From the NCBI RefSeq assembly GCF_001593385.1, contig NZ_LUVZ01000034.1, positions 372,001-436,000 of the forward strand: DNA of 64,000 bases, read 5' to 3'. This document shows, piece after piece, positions 56,690-64,000 of this stretch (its first letter is position 1; every line of letters starts with the position of its first letter). The notes under the pieces are model-generated. The model saw only the letters and a program-made list of their open reading frames with translations, was not told the DNA's origin and searched no databases. The DNA is from Chryseobacterium cucumeris (lineage in GTDB: Bacteria > Bacteroidota > Bacteroidia > Flavobacteriales > Weeksellaceae). The translations under genes were made by a program, and so were the position numbers.

Positions 56690-56977
56690 ATGGAAAATAT
56701 AAAGTTTCAGGTATCTCAATATCAGGATGAATTGCAGCTACTTATCGATGAAAAAAAGGCAGGTTATATGTCTATAGAGGTTGACGGAAGACTGCTTATT
56801 GTATATTATACGAAACTTGACGAAGAGCGTGAGGGAAAAGGATACGCTAAACTATTGCTGGATGAACTTGTACGCTACGCAGAAGAAAAAGATTTGCTTG
56901 TAGACCCGGAATGTGATTTTGTAAGACAACAGTTTGAAAATCATCCCGCAAGATATAAAGAAATCTGGCATGCCTGA
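56690..56977 (+). CDS. Small GNAT-fold N-acetyltransferase
   Basis: A 95-residue YjdJ/GTNG-type minimal GNAT domain. The acetyl-CoA P-loop is REGKGYAKLLLDELVRYAEEK (R/Q-x-x-G-x-G/A), after a short beta meander (GYMSIEVDGRLLIVYYTKLDEE). The C-terminal CDFVRQQFENHPARY is also typical. The acceptor is unknown. It is convergent with the MBL gene, the two stop codons being adjacent. Confidence 0.88.
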   Translation: MENIKFQVSQYQDELQLLIDEKKAGYMSIEVDGRLLIVYYTKLDEEREGKGYAKLLLDELVRYAEEKDLLVDPECDFVRQQFENHPARYKEIWHA

Positions 56978-58075
56978 TCAGCTTTCCCACCAGGCTGTAA
57001 ACTTTTGTTCTGACTGATTCAGATCTACCACCTCTCCGATCATCGGAGTGAGGATGTTCAGTTTTTTTTCTCTTCCAAGAGCCGTTATCTTTTGTAAAGG
57101 TTCATTCCACGGATGAAGTGCCAATGCAAATTTGGCAGCATGAACCGGGATAATTCGTTCTGCTTTAAGATCAATAGCAGCCTGAATAACATCTTCCGGC
57201 AATGTATGGATATACCTCCATGCCTCTCCATATTGTCCATTCTCAAGAACAGCATAATCGAAAGGGCCATATTGTTCGCCTATTGTTTTAAAATGAGAAT
57301 CATAGCCACTATCTCCGCCTAAGAAAATTCTTTTTGTAGGTGTTATCAGAACATAGGAACTCCATAGCGTATCATTCTGCCTTACCCTTCTGCCGGAAAA
57401 ATGTCTGGCAGGAGTAAAGACAATTTTTATATTATTTTCCAGGGCAACTTCTGTTCCCCATTCTTCTTCAATAAGTTTGCTCTCAGGATAGCCCCATCTT
57501 TCCAGATGTGCCCCTACTCCTAAAGGAATAATGGCCATTCCTGTTCTTTCTCCGATAGATTTTACAGTTGGGTAATCCAGGTGGTCAAAATGATCATGCG
57601 TTATCACAAGATAGTCAATATTCGGAATATCTTCAGGTTTAAAAATATCTGATCCTTTGAAAGCCTTATTAAAGTATTTAAAAGGTGATCCATAAAGACT
57701 TAGCACAGGATCTATTAAAAAGGAAACTCCATCTGTCTGCAGATAATAAGATGAATGTCCCAGCCAGATCAATACATCCTCGTTTTTATCAATATTTTTC
57801 AGATTGGTATGAAGAGATGGAATGGCTGTTAAAGGTTTCAACAACGGATCTTTTTTTCCTAAAAAGAAATCGTAGGTTACTTTCCACATCTTGTAGCCTT
57901 CAGTAATGGAAGGAGTATGACTGATATTCCTGAACTGTTTCTTTTTATAAAGTTTTGACTGTCTGATACGCTTCAGCCTCTTCCCTTTTGGCACTCCACC
58001 AAATGCCTTCATATTGATCACTATAAAAAAAGTTACCGTCAAAACAGCTATACACGTAATAATCCAGTAAATCAT
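56978..58075 (-). CDS. Membrane-anchored MBL-fold hydrolase (NAPE-PLD/UlaG-like)
   Basis: A 365-residue metallo-beta-lactamase-fold protein with an N-terminal helix (about 3-23). It has LIWLGHSSYYLQTDGVSFLIDPVLS, THDHFDHLD (HxHxDH metal site), TPARHFSGR, GGDSGYDSHF and PVHAAKFALALHPW. This layout is the UlaG/NAPE-PLD-like class, found widely in Bacteroidota. Phospholipase activity is possible but unproven. The promoter TACATTTG (minus, 58093-58100) lies 17 bp upstream. Confidence 0.9.
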   Translation of the reverse strand: MIYWIITCIAVLTVTFFIVINMKAFGGVPKGKRLKRIRQSKLYKKKQFRNISHTPSITEGYKMWKVTYDFFLGKKDPLLKPLTAIPSLHTNLKNIDKNEDVLIWLGHSSYYLQTDGVSFLIDPVLSLYGSPFKYFNKAFKGSDIFKPEDIPNIDYLVITHDHFDHLDYPTVKSIGERTGMAIIPLGVGAHLERWGYPESKLIEEEWGTEVALENNIKIVFTPARHFSGRRVRQNDTLWSSYVLITPTKRIFLGGDSGYDSHFKTIGEQYGPFDYAVLENGQYGEAWRYIHTLPEDVIQAAIDLKAERIIPVHAAKFALALHPWNEPLQKITALGREKKLNILTPMIGEVVDLNQSEQKFTAWWES

Positions 58076-58246
58076 CTGTACGAAATAAATATCAAATGTA
58101 TTGACTTTTGCTTTTAAATGAAAGTTTATTCCATTTTACTCCATTTTTTAACTAAATTTATCATGTATTTTTAAAAATTTATTACTCGTTTAGCTCGGGA
58201 TTAATTTTAAACTTTCTATTTTAGCACCCTAAAAAACTCAGATACA

Positions 58247-59785
58247 TTGAAAAATTATTCGGTAATATTTCTCCTCGTTATTTTTTCGTCTTGTGCCTCT
58301 ATAAAAAAACACAACGAACAACGGGCCTCATGTATTCCACCGGAGCAACTTAAAGAAGATGTGGACTTTGCGTATTCAAAACTACAGCAAATGCACCCTC
58401 AATTATACTGGTATATTCCCAGGAAGGAACTGGAACGTAAATTTGACAGTCTTAAACAGACCCTCACCGAGCCTCTTACTCCTCTTCAGTTTTATTTCAA
58501 ACTTCAACCTGTCATTGCAGGAATTCGGGAAGGACATCTCTCATTGAGAATTCCCAGAAAAAAATTTACCAAAAGTGAAATAAAAAGGCTGGAACATCAG
58601 AAAGGGATGTTCAGCCGTTTTGAATATTATATTTCAGGAGATCAGATGTATATTATTCAAAACAAAGATTCTATTGAACATATAAAACCGGGAACTGAAA
58701 TTTTATCCATCAATAATATTCCTGTATCCGATTATATCAAGAAGTACAGAAGTCTGATCAGCAGTGATGGTGATAATACCACTTTCCACCCGTATTTTTT
58801 AAAAGATCTGTTCTTTAATTTTTATACTGCCGAAAATGGATTTGACAGCAAAGCTACTCTTGAAACCCTATACCAGGGAGAAAAAAAGACGTATACCTTA
58901 ACCAGAGAAACAAAATCTGACGCTGATCTTGAAAAGGATAAGGAAATGCAGAAAAAGACCCCGGAAAAGAAACTGAACGACTATGTAGCTTCCAGTAATT
59001 CTTATAACAGAAGTTTTAAGTTTCTGGACAAAGACAGTACTATTGCTTATATTAAGGTGAAAAGCTTTTCAAGGGATTATTCGGATGAGTTTTATAAAAA
59101 GACTTTTGCCAAGATCAACCTTGCAAAATCTCCTTACCTCATCATAGATGTCCGAAATAATTATGGCGGCTCCTTGTATGAAATCAATAACCTGTATTCG
59201 TATTTAGCTGATGAGCCGTTTACGCTGATCAAGCCTTCTCAGTTAACTTCAAGAAATGCCCCTCTGCGTACCAATTATTTCAGAAAAAGTACTCCTTTAG
59301 AGTATGCTCTTAAAAGTATCGCTTATCCGAGTTTTTTTCTTGCGCAGACTTTCAGTACCTATAAAAAGGATGGAAAAGTATTCTACAAGATGAAAGCTGA
59401 CAAACCTACAAAACCCAAAAAGGATGCCTTCCATGGAAAAATTTTTGTACTGATTAACGGAGGAAGTTTCTCGGCATCGTCTATTATTACCGCCAAACTT
59501 AAAAATGATAAAAGAGCAACGCTTGTGGGAGAAGAAACAGGTGGTGCCAATGACGGAACTGTGGCCGGTTTTTATTCCTACCAAAAGCTTCCCAATTCTG
59601 AAATCAGATTTCCCATAGGATTACTTTTGGTACAACCTAATATCAGTTTTTCAGATTCACGGAAAGGCGTTGTTCCTGATGTGACTGTTACTGAAAACAT
59701 GCAGGATATTATTGATAAAAAAGACCCACAGCTGGATTGGATAAAAAACGAAATTGCCAAAGAAAAAGAACATAAAGGACAGTAA
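58247..59785 (+). CDS. S41-family peptidase (lipoprotein, TTG start)
   Basis: A 512-residue tail-specific-protease-like enzyme of the S41 family (CtpA/tricorn core). Signal: KNYSVIFLLVIFSSCASIKK with a lipobox Cys. The catalytic core NGGSFSASSIITAKLKNDKRATLVGEETGG carries the Ser and Lys-type motif, and IDVRNNYGGSLYE is the strand before it. A PDZ-like part lies around IKPGTEILSINNIPVSDYIKKY. The start is a TTG at 58247, since no ATG precedes the signal peptide. It stands alone, ending at a bidirectional terminator. Confidence 0.88.
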   Translation: MKNYSVIFLLVIFSSCASIKKHNEQRASCIPPEQLKEDVDFAYSKLQQMHPQLYWYIPRKELERKFDSLKQTLTEPLTPLQFYFKLQPVIAGIREGHLSLRIPRKKFTKSEIKRLEHQKGMFSRFEYYISGDQMYIIQNKDSIEHIKPGTEILSINNIPVSDYIKKYRSLISSDGDNTTFHPYFLKDLFFNFYTAENGFDSKATLETLYQGEKKTYTLTRETKSDADLEKDKEMQKKTPEKKLNDYVASSNSYNRSFKFLDKDSTIAYIKVKSFSRDYSDEFYKKTFAKINLAKSPYLIIDVRNNYGGSLYEINNLYSYLADEPFTLIKPSQLTSRNAPLRTNYFRKSTPLEYALKSIAYPSFFLAQTFSTYKKDGKVFYKMKADKPTKPKKDAFHGKIFVLINGGSFSASSIITAKLKNDKRATLVGEETGGANDGTVAGFYSYQKLPNSEIRFPIGLLLVQPNISFSDSRKGVVPDVTVTENMQDIIDKKDPQLDWIKNEIAKEKEHKGQ

Positions 59786-59795
59786 TGAATATAGA

Positions 59796-59830
59796 TTCGG
59801 CGGGCTTTCAGCCCGCCGAACTCTTTTTAT
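59796..59830. terminator. Bidirectional terminator between S41 and membrane protein genes
   Basis: TTCGGCGGGCT (59796-59806) pairs exactly with AGCCCGCCGAA (59810-59820), followed by CTCTTTTTAT. The minus-strand gene ends at 59827. Confidence 0.85.
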
Positions 59831-60417
59831 CTTTTTAATTCTTCCAAAAGACCTTCAATATATTGGATGTATCTTCCATAGTAGCGCTGATACCAGAACC
59901 TTCCAACAATATAAAGCAAAAATAATCCTACGGTTACTGTACTAATTAAGACCACTGCAATCTTCAATTCGCTCAAAGGTTGTGGCCACGGGATAAACTC
60001 CAGGACAATAAGGATTTCACACACCAGAAATGGGGCAAAACTGATATAGTATGAGAGGTAATACTGTTTGTTAAGATTGAGCTGCATCACGAGATCTTTC
60101 AAAGAATCATAAGTTTTAGGTACAGGATTACTGATTTCATTATACAGTTTAAAAAACTTACTGAAAAAGAAAACAGTAACAATAAGCATGGAGGCAATCA
60201 ATACGGTTATGTACAACTGAAGTTTAAATGGTCTGCACACAGAGCACACCAGAAAAGCAAAGACAAAGATTCCTATCATCCACCAGAATTCAACACGCAT
60301 ATTTTTACGTATTTTTTCAAGGGGAAGATTCAGTTTATTTCTCTGTTCTATGGTTATTTCAGGAGTTTCCTCCACAATATCTTCGTTCCAGGTATTTTTC
60401 AATTCATCGATATTCAT
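59827..60417 (-). CDS. Membrane protein paired with ECF sigma factor (module 1)
   Basis: A 196-residue protein with a soluble N-terminal part of about 45 residues (LKNTWNEDIVEETPEITIEQRNKLNLPLEKIRKNM) and four helices (about 46-63, 69-88, 127-145 and 154-175), ending WYQRYYGRYIQYIEGLLEELK. It is a paralogue of the gene at 61631-62446. It starts 13 bp after the sigma gene. By position it should be the anti-sigma factor, though it shows no zinc-binding HxxxCxxC motif of the usual ZAS domain. Confidence 0.8.
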   Translation of the reverse strand: MNIDELKNTWNEDIVEETPEITIEQRNKLNLPLEKIRKNMRVEFWWMIGIFVFAFLVCSVCRPFKLQLYITVLIASMLIVTVFFFSKFFKLYNEISNPVPKTYDSLKDLVMQLNLNKQYYLSYYISFAPFLVCEILIVLEFIPWPQPLSELKIAVVLISTVTVGLFLLYIVGRFWYQRYYGRYIQYIEGLLEELKR

Positions 60418-60430
60418 TGGATTACTGATT

Positions 60431-60940
60431 TTAATGTTGGTTGGTTTTTATTTGGCTTAAGATATCTTTAAGTTTATTTTTGGCCCGGTTCATTTTCACT
60501 CTTGCATTGCCCTCTGAAATCCCCATTTGTTCGGCAATCTGCTTTCCTGAAAAATCTTCCAGATAATAGAATATAAAAGCCTTATCAATAGAATTAAGCT
60601 GATGGATAGCTTTGTACATTTCAGTCAGGCGCTCTTCTTTACGATCATCATAATCTTCCTGGATAATGAGTTGGTTAGAAAAATCTTCATGAGAAATAAA
60701 GCTTCTTCTCTTTTCTTTTTTAAGGAAAATAATAGCGGTATTCAAAGCGATTCTGTACAGCCATGTAGAAAATTCACTTTCACCTCTGAAACCGGGAAAT
60801 GCTTTCCAGAGCTGATAGGTAATCTCCTGAAAAAGATCATCACGATCGTCCTTATCAGTCATATACATCTTAGCAATCTTAAACAGGATTCCTTTATGCT
60901 GTCCAATTTTACTGATAAACTCTTGTTCTAATGAGGTCAT
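60431..60940 (-). CDS. ECF-type RNA polymerase sigma factor (module 1)
   Basis: A 169-residue ECF sigma factor: region 2 (DDRDDLFQEITYQLWKAFPGF, STWLYRIALNTAIIFLKKEKRR) and region 4 (LNSIDKAFIFYYLEDFSGKQIAEQMGISEGNARVKMNRAKNKLKDIL). It is about half identical to the factor at 62457-62966, so the two operons arose by duplication. The palindrome ACTCTATAGAGT (60949-60960) lies 9 bp before the ATG and may be an operator. Confidence 0.92.
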   Translation of the reverse strand: MTSLEQEFISKIGQHKGILFKIAKMYMTDKDDRDDLFQEITYQLWKAFPGFRGESEFSTWLYRIALNTAIIFLKKEKRRSFISHEDFSNQLIIQEDYDDRKEERLTEMYKAIHQLNSIDKAFIFYYLEDFSGKQIAEQMGISEGNARVKMNRAKNKLKDILSQIKTNQH

Positions 60941-61149
60941 AGCTTGTTACTCTATAGAGTTAGTTTTCGTTTAAAAAAATTGTTACAGATTTTTACAAAA
61001 GAAATAAAAAAACCTGACAGAAAATACTGCCAGGCCTCATTGTGTGTTTTTTAAGTTTTTTTTACTATTTCCTTAGAATAGTATGAGTCGAAATAATTTT
61101 TTCTGACCTGGTCAGTTAGTAGAAAAAAAGTAAAAATGTTACATAAAAA

Positions 61150-61190
61150 AAACAATAAGCTGATATTTTTGATATCAGCTTATTGTTTTT
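61150..61190 (-). terminator. Terminator of the 119-residue protein gene
   Basis: AACAATAAGCTGATAT pairs with ATATCAGCTTATTGTT around a TTTTTG loop; T-runs follow on both sides. Confidence 0.9.
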
Positions 61191-61208
61191 AAGTATTTAA
61201 TTCTTTTA

Positions 61209-61568
61209 TTATTTAAAATCTAAGAAATCATCTTTTTCAAGATAATGGTTCAGAGCTGTGATAAGCTGAGAAGAGCTAATATCAGCACGCTGTCTTAAAG
61301 CAAGATCCACCACATCCTGAATATTTTCATCAGAACACATATAATGAAGTTTGTTATGAAAAACAAAATCAGGTAAGATTTCATTATCATGCTCACCAAT
61401 ATCCAAAGGATCTCCGATAAAAACTTTCATTTCGGGTTTAAACTCATCTGTTGAAGAATAGACTGCATAATTATATTCCGGGTCAAAGGATGCTTGCCTA
61501 TCCTGTTTGCTCTTTACCAGTTCCAGAAATTCTTCTATAGAATACACCTGATTTTTAAAATCATCCAT
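61209..61568 (-). CDS. Hypothetical acidic protein between the sigma modules
   Basis: A 119-residue soluble acidic protein. YNYAVYSSTDEFKPEMKVFIGDPLDIGEHDNEILPDFVFHNKLHYMCSDENIQDVVDLALRQ has the build of a small single-domain protein of the kind found in SUFU/SMI1-like or DUF7716-like families. I cannot assign it with confidence. It has its own terminator. It separates the two sigma modules and is transcribed in the same direction. Confidence 0.65.
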   Translation of the reverse strand: MDDFKNQVYSIEEFLELVKSKQDRQASFDPEYNYAVYSSTDEFKPEMKVFIGDPLDIGEHDNEILPDFVFHNKLHYMCSDENIQDVVDLALRQRADISSSQLITALNHYLEKDDFLDFK

Positions 61569-61630
61569 GTGACATTTTTTTACAACTCAATTTTCTAAAG
61601 ATAGAAATTTTACAGAATACAGCGTAATTT

Positions 61631-62446
61631 CTAATTCAGTTTATTTAAAGCCCTCTGCAATGATCCGATATCCAGAAAATGAAGTTTTGCTCCTACTATG
61701 ATAATGATCAAAAGAACAATTGTCAGAAATAAAATAATAAAAAAATACATGGATACAAACCATATGACAGTATTCAGGATGTTTCCTTTAATTCCCATTT
61801 TATTCATGAAAAATTTCTGTGAACGTTCAAACCATGTTTTTTTCTTTTCACGTTTTGGTCTTACTTCAATTCCATTCAGTTCATCTACCCAACGCACTAC
61901 ATCATCAATGTATCTTCCGTACATATAATAGATCCAGTATCTGATAATAAAAGCAATCAACAAAAGGGTAATCAGAAGACTGATCCCGAAAATAGCCAGG
62001 TTATATTCCCTGTCAAAATGAAAATTGATCTGGATCAGAGACAAAAGAAATCCAAGCGGGATATAAGAAATATAATATGAGATATAAATTTCTTTCGAGA
62101 TGAGAAGCTGCGTTTTGAGCGTAAACAGATCATAATTTGTATTGGTACTGTTTTTTCTAAGCAGCTTATACAATTTCAGGAAGCGGGAATAAAAATAAAC
62201 AATAATAGCAACGGTCAGGATCGTGACAAATACTGAAATCGTTTTAATATTAGAATCCTTAGAGGCGAAAGGAAAACCTGTTAACAGCAAAGGCAGTGTT
62301 ACAATCATCAGCCAGAATTCAGTTTCCATATTCACTTTCAGCATCTGCAGCGGAGAATGTATTTCCTTCTGTTTTTCCAGAGAAATTTCAGGGGATTCCT
62401 GTCCTGTATCTTTATTCCAAAGTTCTTTAAAATTTTCTAAATCCAT
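61631..62446 (-). CDS. Membrane protein paired with ECF sigma factor (module 2)
   Basis: A 271-residue paralogue of 59827-60417. It opens LENFKELWNKDTGQESPEIS, has matching helices (about 46-62, 68-88, 122-142 and 148-171) and the same YMYGRYIDDVVRWVDELNG motif. It then carries an extra 75-residue tail with one long helix (about 225-254), missing in module 1. It starts 10 bp after its sigma gene. Probable role is anti-sigma or sensor, by position only. Confidence 0.8.
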   Translation of the reverse strand: MDLENFKELWNKDTGQESPEISLEKQKEIHSPLQMLKVNMETEFWLMIVTLPLLLTGFPFASKDSNIKTISVFVTILTVAIIVYFYSRFLKLYKLLRKNSTNTNYDLFTLKTQLLISKEIYISYYISYIPLGFLLSLIQINFHFDREYNLAIFGISLLITLLLIAFIIRYWIYYMYGRYIDDVVRWVDELNGIEVRPKREKKKTWFERSQKFFMNKMGIKGNILNTVIWFVSMYFFIILFLTIVLLIIIIVGAKLHFLDIGSLQRALNKLN

Positions 62447-62456
62447 AGTGTTATTT

Positions 62457-62966
62457 TTAATAGGAATCTGTTCCCTGTCTTGTAATGATCTCTTTCAGCT
62501 TTTCTTTTGCTCTCTTCAGCTTTACCCGTGTATTCACTTCAGTAATTCCCAGCTGTACAGCAATCTCTTTTCCGGAAAAACCCTCTAAAAAAAAGAATAT
62601 AAGGGCTTTATCAATGGGGCTTAGCTGATGGATAGCTTCATACATCCGCTTCATATTCATATCATCCGTATCATTATAAGGTTCCTGCCGGGCATTCAGC
62701 CCATCGACATTCTGATTCTGTATAAAACTACGTTTTTTTTCACTTCGCAGAAAAACAATTGCTGTGTTGAGCGCAGTTCTGTACAGCCATGTGGAGAAAT
62801 CACTCCTCTTTTGAAAATCACCATATGATTTCCAGGCCTGGTAAATGATCTCCTGATAGAGGTCATTCTGGTCGTCCTTATTATCCATATACATTTTAGA
62901 GATCTTGAAAACAACACCTTTGTGCTTTTCAATTTTCTCTAAAAATTCTTTTTCGGGTGAAGACAT
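62457..62966 (-). CDS. ECF-type RNA polymerase sigma factor (module 2)
   Basis: A 169-residue ECF sigma factor, equal in length to its paralogue: DQNDLYQEIIYQAWKSYGDF and STWLYRTALNTAIVFLRSEKKR in region 2, LSPIDKALIFFFLEGFSGKEIAVQLGITEVNTRVKLKRAKEKLKEI in region 4. The region-4 recognition helix differs slightly (ITEVNTRVKLKRA against ISEGNARVKMNRA), so the target promoters may overlap. It is the first gene of a two-gene operon. Confidence 0.92.
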   Translation of the reverse strand: MSSPEKEFLEKIEKHKGVVFKISKMYMDNKDDQNDLYQEIIYQAWKSYGDFQKRSDFSTWLYRTALNTAIVFLRSEKKRSFIQNQNVDGLNARQEPYNDTDDMNMKRMYEAIHQLSPIDKALIFFFLEGFSGKEIAVQLGITEVNTRVKLKRAKEKLKEIITRQGTDSY

Positions 62967-63049
62967 GATTTACACACTGATCCTTAGATGATATTTCTAA
63001 AAAACACCATCTTATTATAACACAAAACTCTAATTTCCGGCATTAAGTT

Positions 63050-63093
63050 AAAAAAATCCTCAACAAACCAAGATGTTTATTGAGGATTTTTAT
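63050..63093 (-). terminator. Terminator of the aldehyde dehydrogenase gene
   Basis: AAAAATCCTCAA (63052-63063) pairs with TTGAGGATTTTT (63080-63091) across a 16-base loop, symmetrical for both strands. Confidence 0.8.
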
Positions 63094-63121
63094 TTTATGT
63101 TAAATACAGTTTCAGTCAGAA

Positions 63122-64000
63122 TCAGAAAATATAATCTGTACTTAAAAAGTTAGAATCATGTTCTCTGACAATAGTATTCAGCAGCTCTTTGTTGGAATCT
63201 GTCAGTTTTGCCGCCACCAGAGACCGGATGGAGAATGAACGGAGTGCATCAAAAACAGAAAGTGTTCCTTCTGCACTGTCTTTTCTTCCTGTAAATGGAA
63301 AAACATCGGGGCCTCTTTGTGCCTGACAGTTGATATTGACACGGCTTACAAGATTTACAAAAGGATCAATCAGTCTTGCTACTTCATGAGGATCTTCACT
63401 GAAAATACTTACCTGCATTCCGTGGGAAGCATTCACCTGATATTCTATAGGCTCTTCTATATCTTCGAAGGGAACAACAGGAATCACAGGACCAAACTGT
63501 TCTTCATGATAAAGTTTCATCTCACTGTTTACAGGATATACAACTGCCGGGAAAACAAAAGATTCATCTGTATAGCCTCCATCTTTATTCAGTACTGCAG
63601 CTCCTTTCTGTAAAGCATCATCAATACATTCTTTCAGATAAGCCGGTTTATTGACCTCCGGAAGTGGAGTTACTTTCACCTCTTTTTCCCATGGCAGCCC
63701 GGCCTTCAAAGCAGAGACAGCAGCACTTAATTTTTCTGTAAACTCCAATGCCACTTCTTTCTGAACAAATATCAGTTTCAATGCTGTACAACGCTGCCCG
63801 TTGAAAGAAAGTGCTCCTAAAATACACTCACTTACTGCTACATCAAGATTTGCATTTTTAGTAACGATGGCTGCATTTTTAGCATCCAGACTCAGGATGG
63901 CTCTTAAACGGTTTACTTTCGGGTGTAATTTTTTTAATCCGTTCGCCACTTTACTGGAACCGATAAAAGCCAGAACGTTCACTTTTCCGCTTTCCATAAT
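63122..64000 (-). CDS. Aldehyde dehydrogenase-superfamily protein, 5'-truncated by window edge
   Basis: C-terminal 292 codons of an ALDH protein, probably of the NADP-dependent glyceraldehyde-3-phosphate dehydrogenase (GapN-like) group by its look; the frame runs on past base 64000. The Met at 63997 is internal. The catalytic Cys is in SFNGQRCTALKLIF and FGPVIPVVPFEDIEE is the usual later motif. At the general-base Glu site (LELGG in most ALDHs) the sequence reads LSLDAKNAAIV, so Ser replaces Glu. GFNxTG-type NAD loop lies outside the window. Confidence 0.8.
   Translation of the reverse strand: MMESGKVNVLAFIGSSKVANGLKKLHPKVNRLRAILSLDAKNAAIVTKNANLDVAVSECILGALSFNGQRCTALKLIFVQKEVALEFTEKLSAAVSALKAGLPWEKEVKVTPLPEVNKPAYLKECIDDALQKGAAVLNKDGGYTDESFVFPAVVYPVNSEMKLYHEEQFGPVIPVVPFEDIEEPIEYQVNASHGMQVSIFSEDPHEVARLIDPFVNLVSRVNINCQAQRGPDVFPFTGRKDSAEGTLSVFDALRSFSIRSLVAAKLTDSNKELLNTIVREHDSNFLSTDYIF

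Noticed and set aside
1..64000. CRISPR arrays, insertion sequences, integrases, prophage genes, tRNA/rRNA
   Set aside because: Looked for by eye; no regular repeat-spacer pattern, transposase or phage motifs, or rRNA-like stretches were seen. The repeats found are scattered single units.

Overview
The window looks like a chromosomal segment of a Flavobacteriia member, most likely Chryseobacterium or a close Weeksellaceae relative. The evidence is low G+C, promoters with the Bacteroidota -7 element TAnnTTTG, and the gene set: monomeric NADP-isocitrate dehydrogenase, fused glycine dehydrogenase GcvP, DUF4377 lipoprotein, YpdA/LytTR two-component pairs, and many SRPBCC/VOC/DinB small enzymes. 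No transposase, integrase, phage gene, CRISPR array, rRNA or tRNA was recognised. The two edge genes (an APC permease on the left, an aldehyde dehydrogenase on the right) are cut by the window.

Layout. 1-7.3 kb: permease, DUF962 membrane protein, two small envelope proteins, a DUF3857/transglutaminase protein, a duplicated-domain DUF4377 lipoprotein and an SPFH protein. 7.4-11.2 kb: a Crp/Fnr regulator, then a five-gene operon (YceI, tautomerase, an SDR without its catalytic Tyr, an NTF2-like protein, nitronate monooxygenase) behind a CRP-like box. 11.2-14.3 kb: dGTPase, a methyltransferase and an Fpg/Nei glycosylase. 14.4-17.2 kb: a LytTR two-component pair facing a hypothetical gene and a decayed outer-membrane protein gene, with 21-bp-spaced repeats between them. 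17.4-22.9 kb: GT32 glycosyltransferase, SMR pump, a lone AAA ATPase overlapping YggS, and small membrane or lipoproteins. 22.9-30 kb: gcvP, a Cys-rich 49-residue protein, a DnaJ-domain protein, a hydrolase and an ECF sigma operon. 30-32.2 kb: S9 peptidase.

32.4-43.3 kb is almost wholly minus-strand: DoxX, three SRPBCC proteins, an SDR, several VOC proteins, two DinB proteins, an alpha/beta hydrolase, a second Crp/Fnr regulator, DUF763 and Tpx. 43.6-47.3 kb: isocitrate dehydrogenase and a divergent HxlR/SDR pair. 47.3-52.2 kb: a dihaem P460-type protein with a partner lipoprotein, a second LytTR pair, then DUF1223 and DoxX genes. The promoters on both sides of the LytTR pair share an upstream box. 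52.5-59.8 kb: two MBL-fold proteins, aldo/keto reductase, AraC regulator and S41 peptidase. 59.8-63 kb: two paralogous ECF sigma plus membrane-protein modules.

The most notable signals are regulatory. Each Crp/Fnr gene lies beside a palindrome of a different class (TGTGA-N6-TCACG; TTGCC-N4-GGCAA), placed about 41 bp upstream of the inferred transcription start, and the recognition helices differ to match. Other signals are a shared box in two promoters flanking the LytTR pair, an HxlR-type operator, four genes that appear leaderless, and several families of short interspersed repeats filling the gaps between genes.
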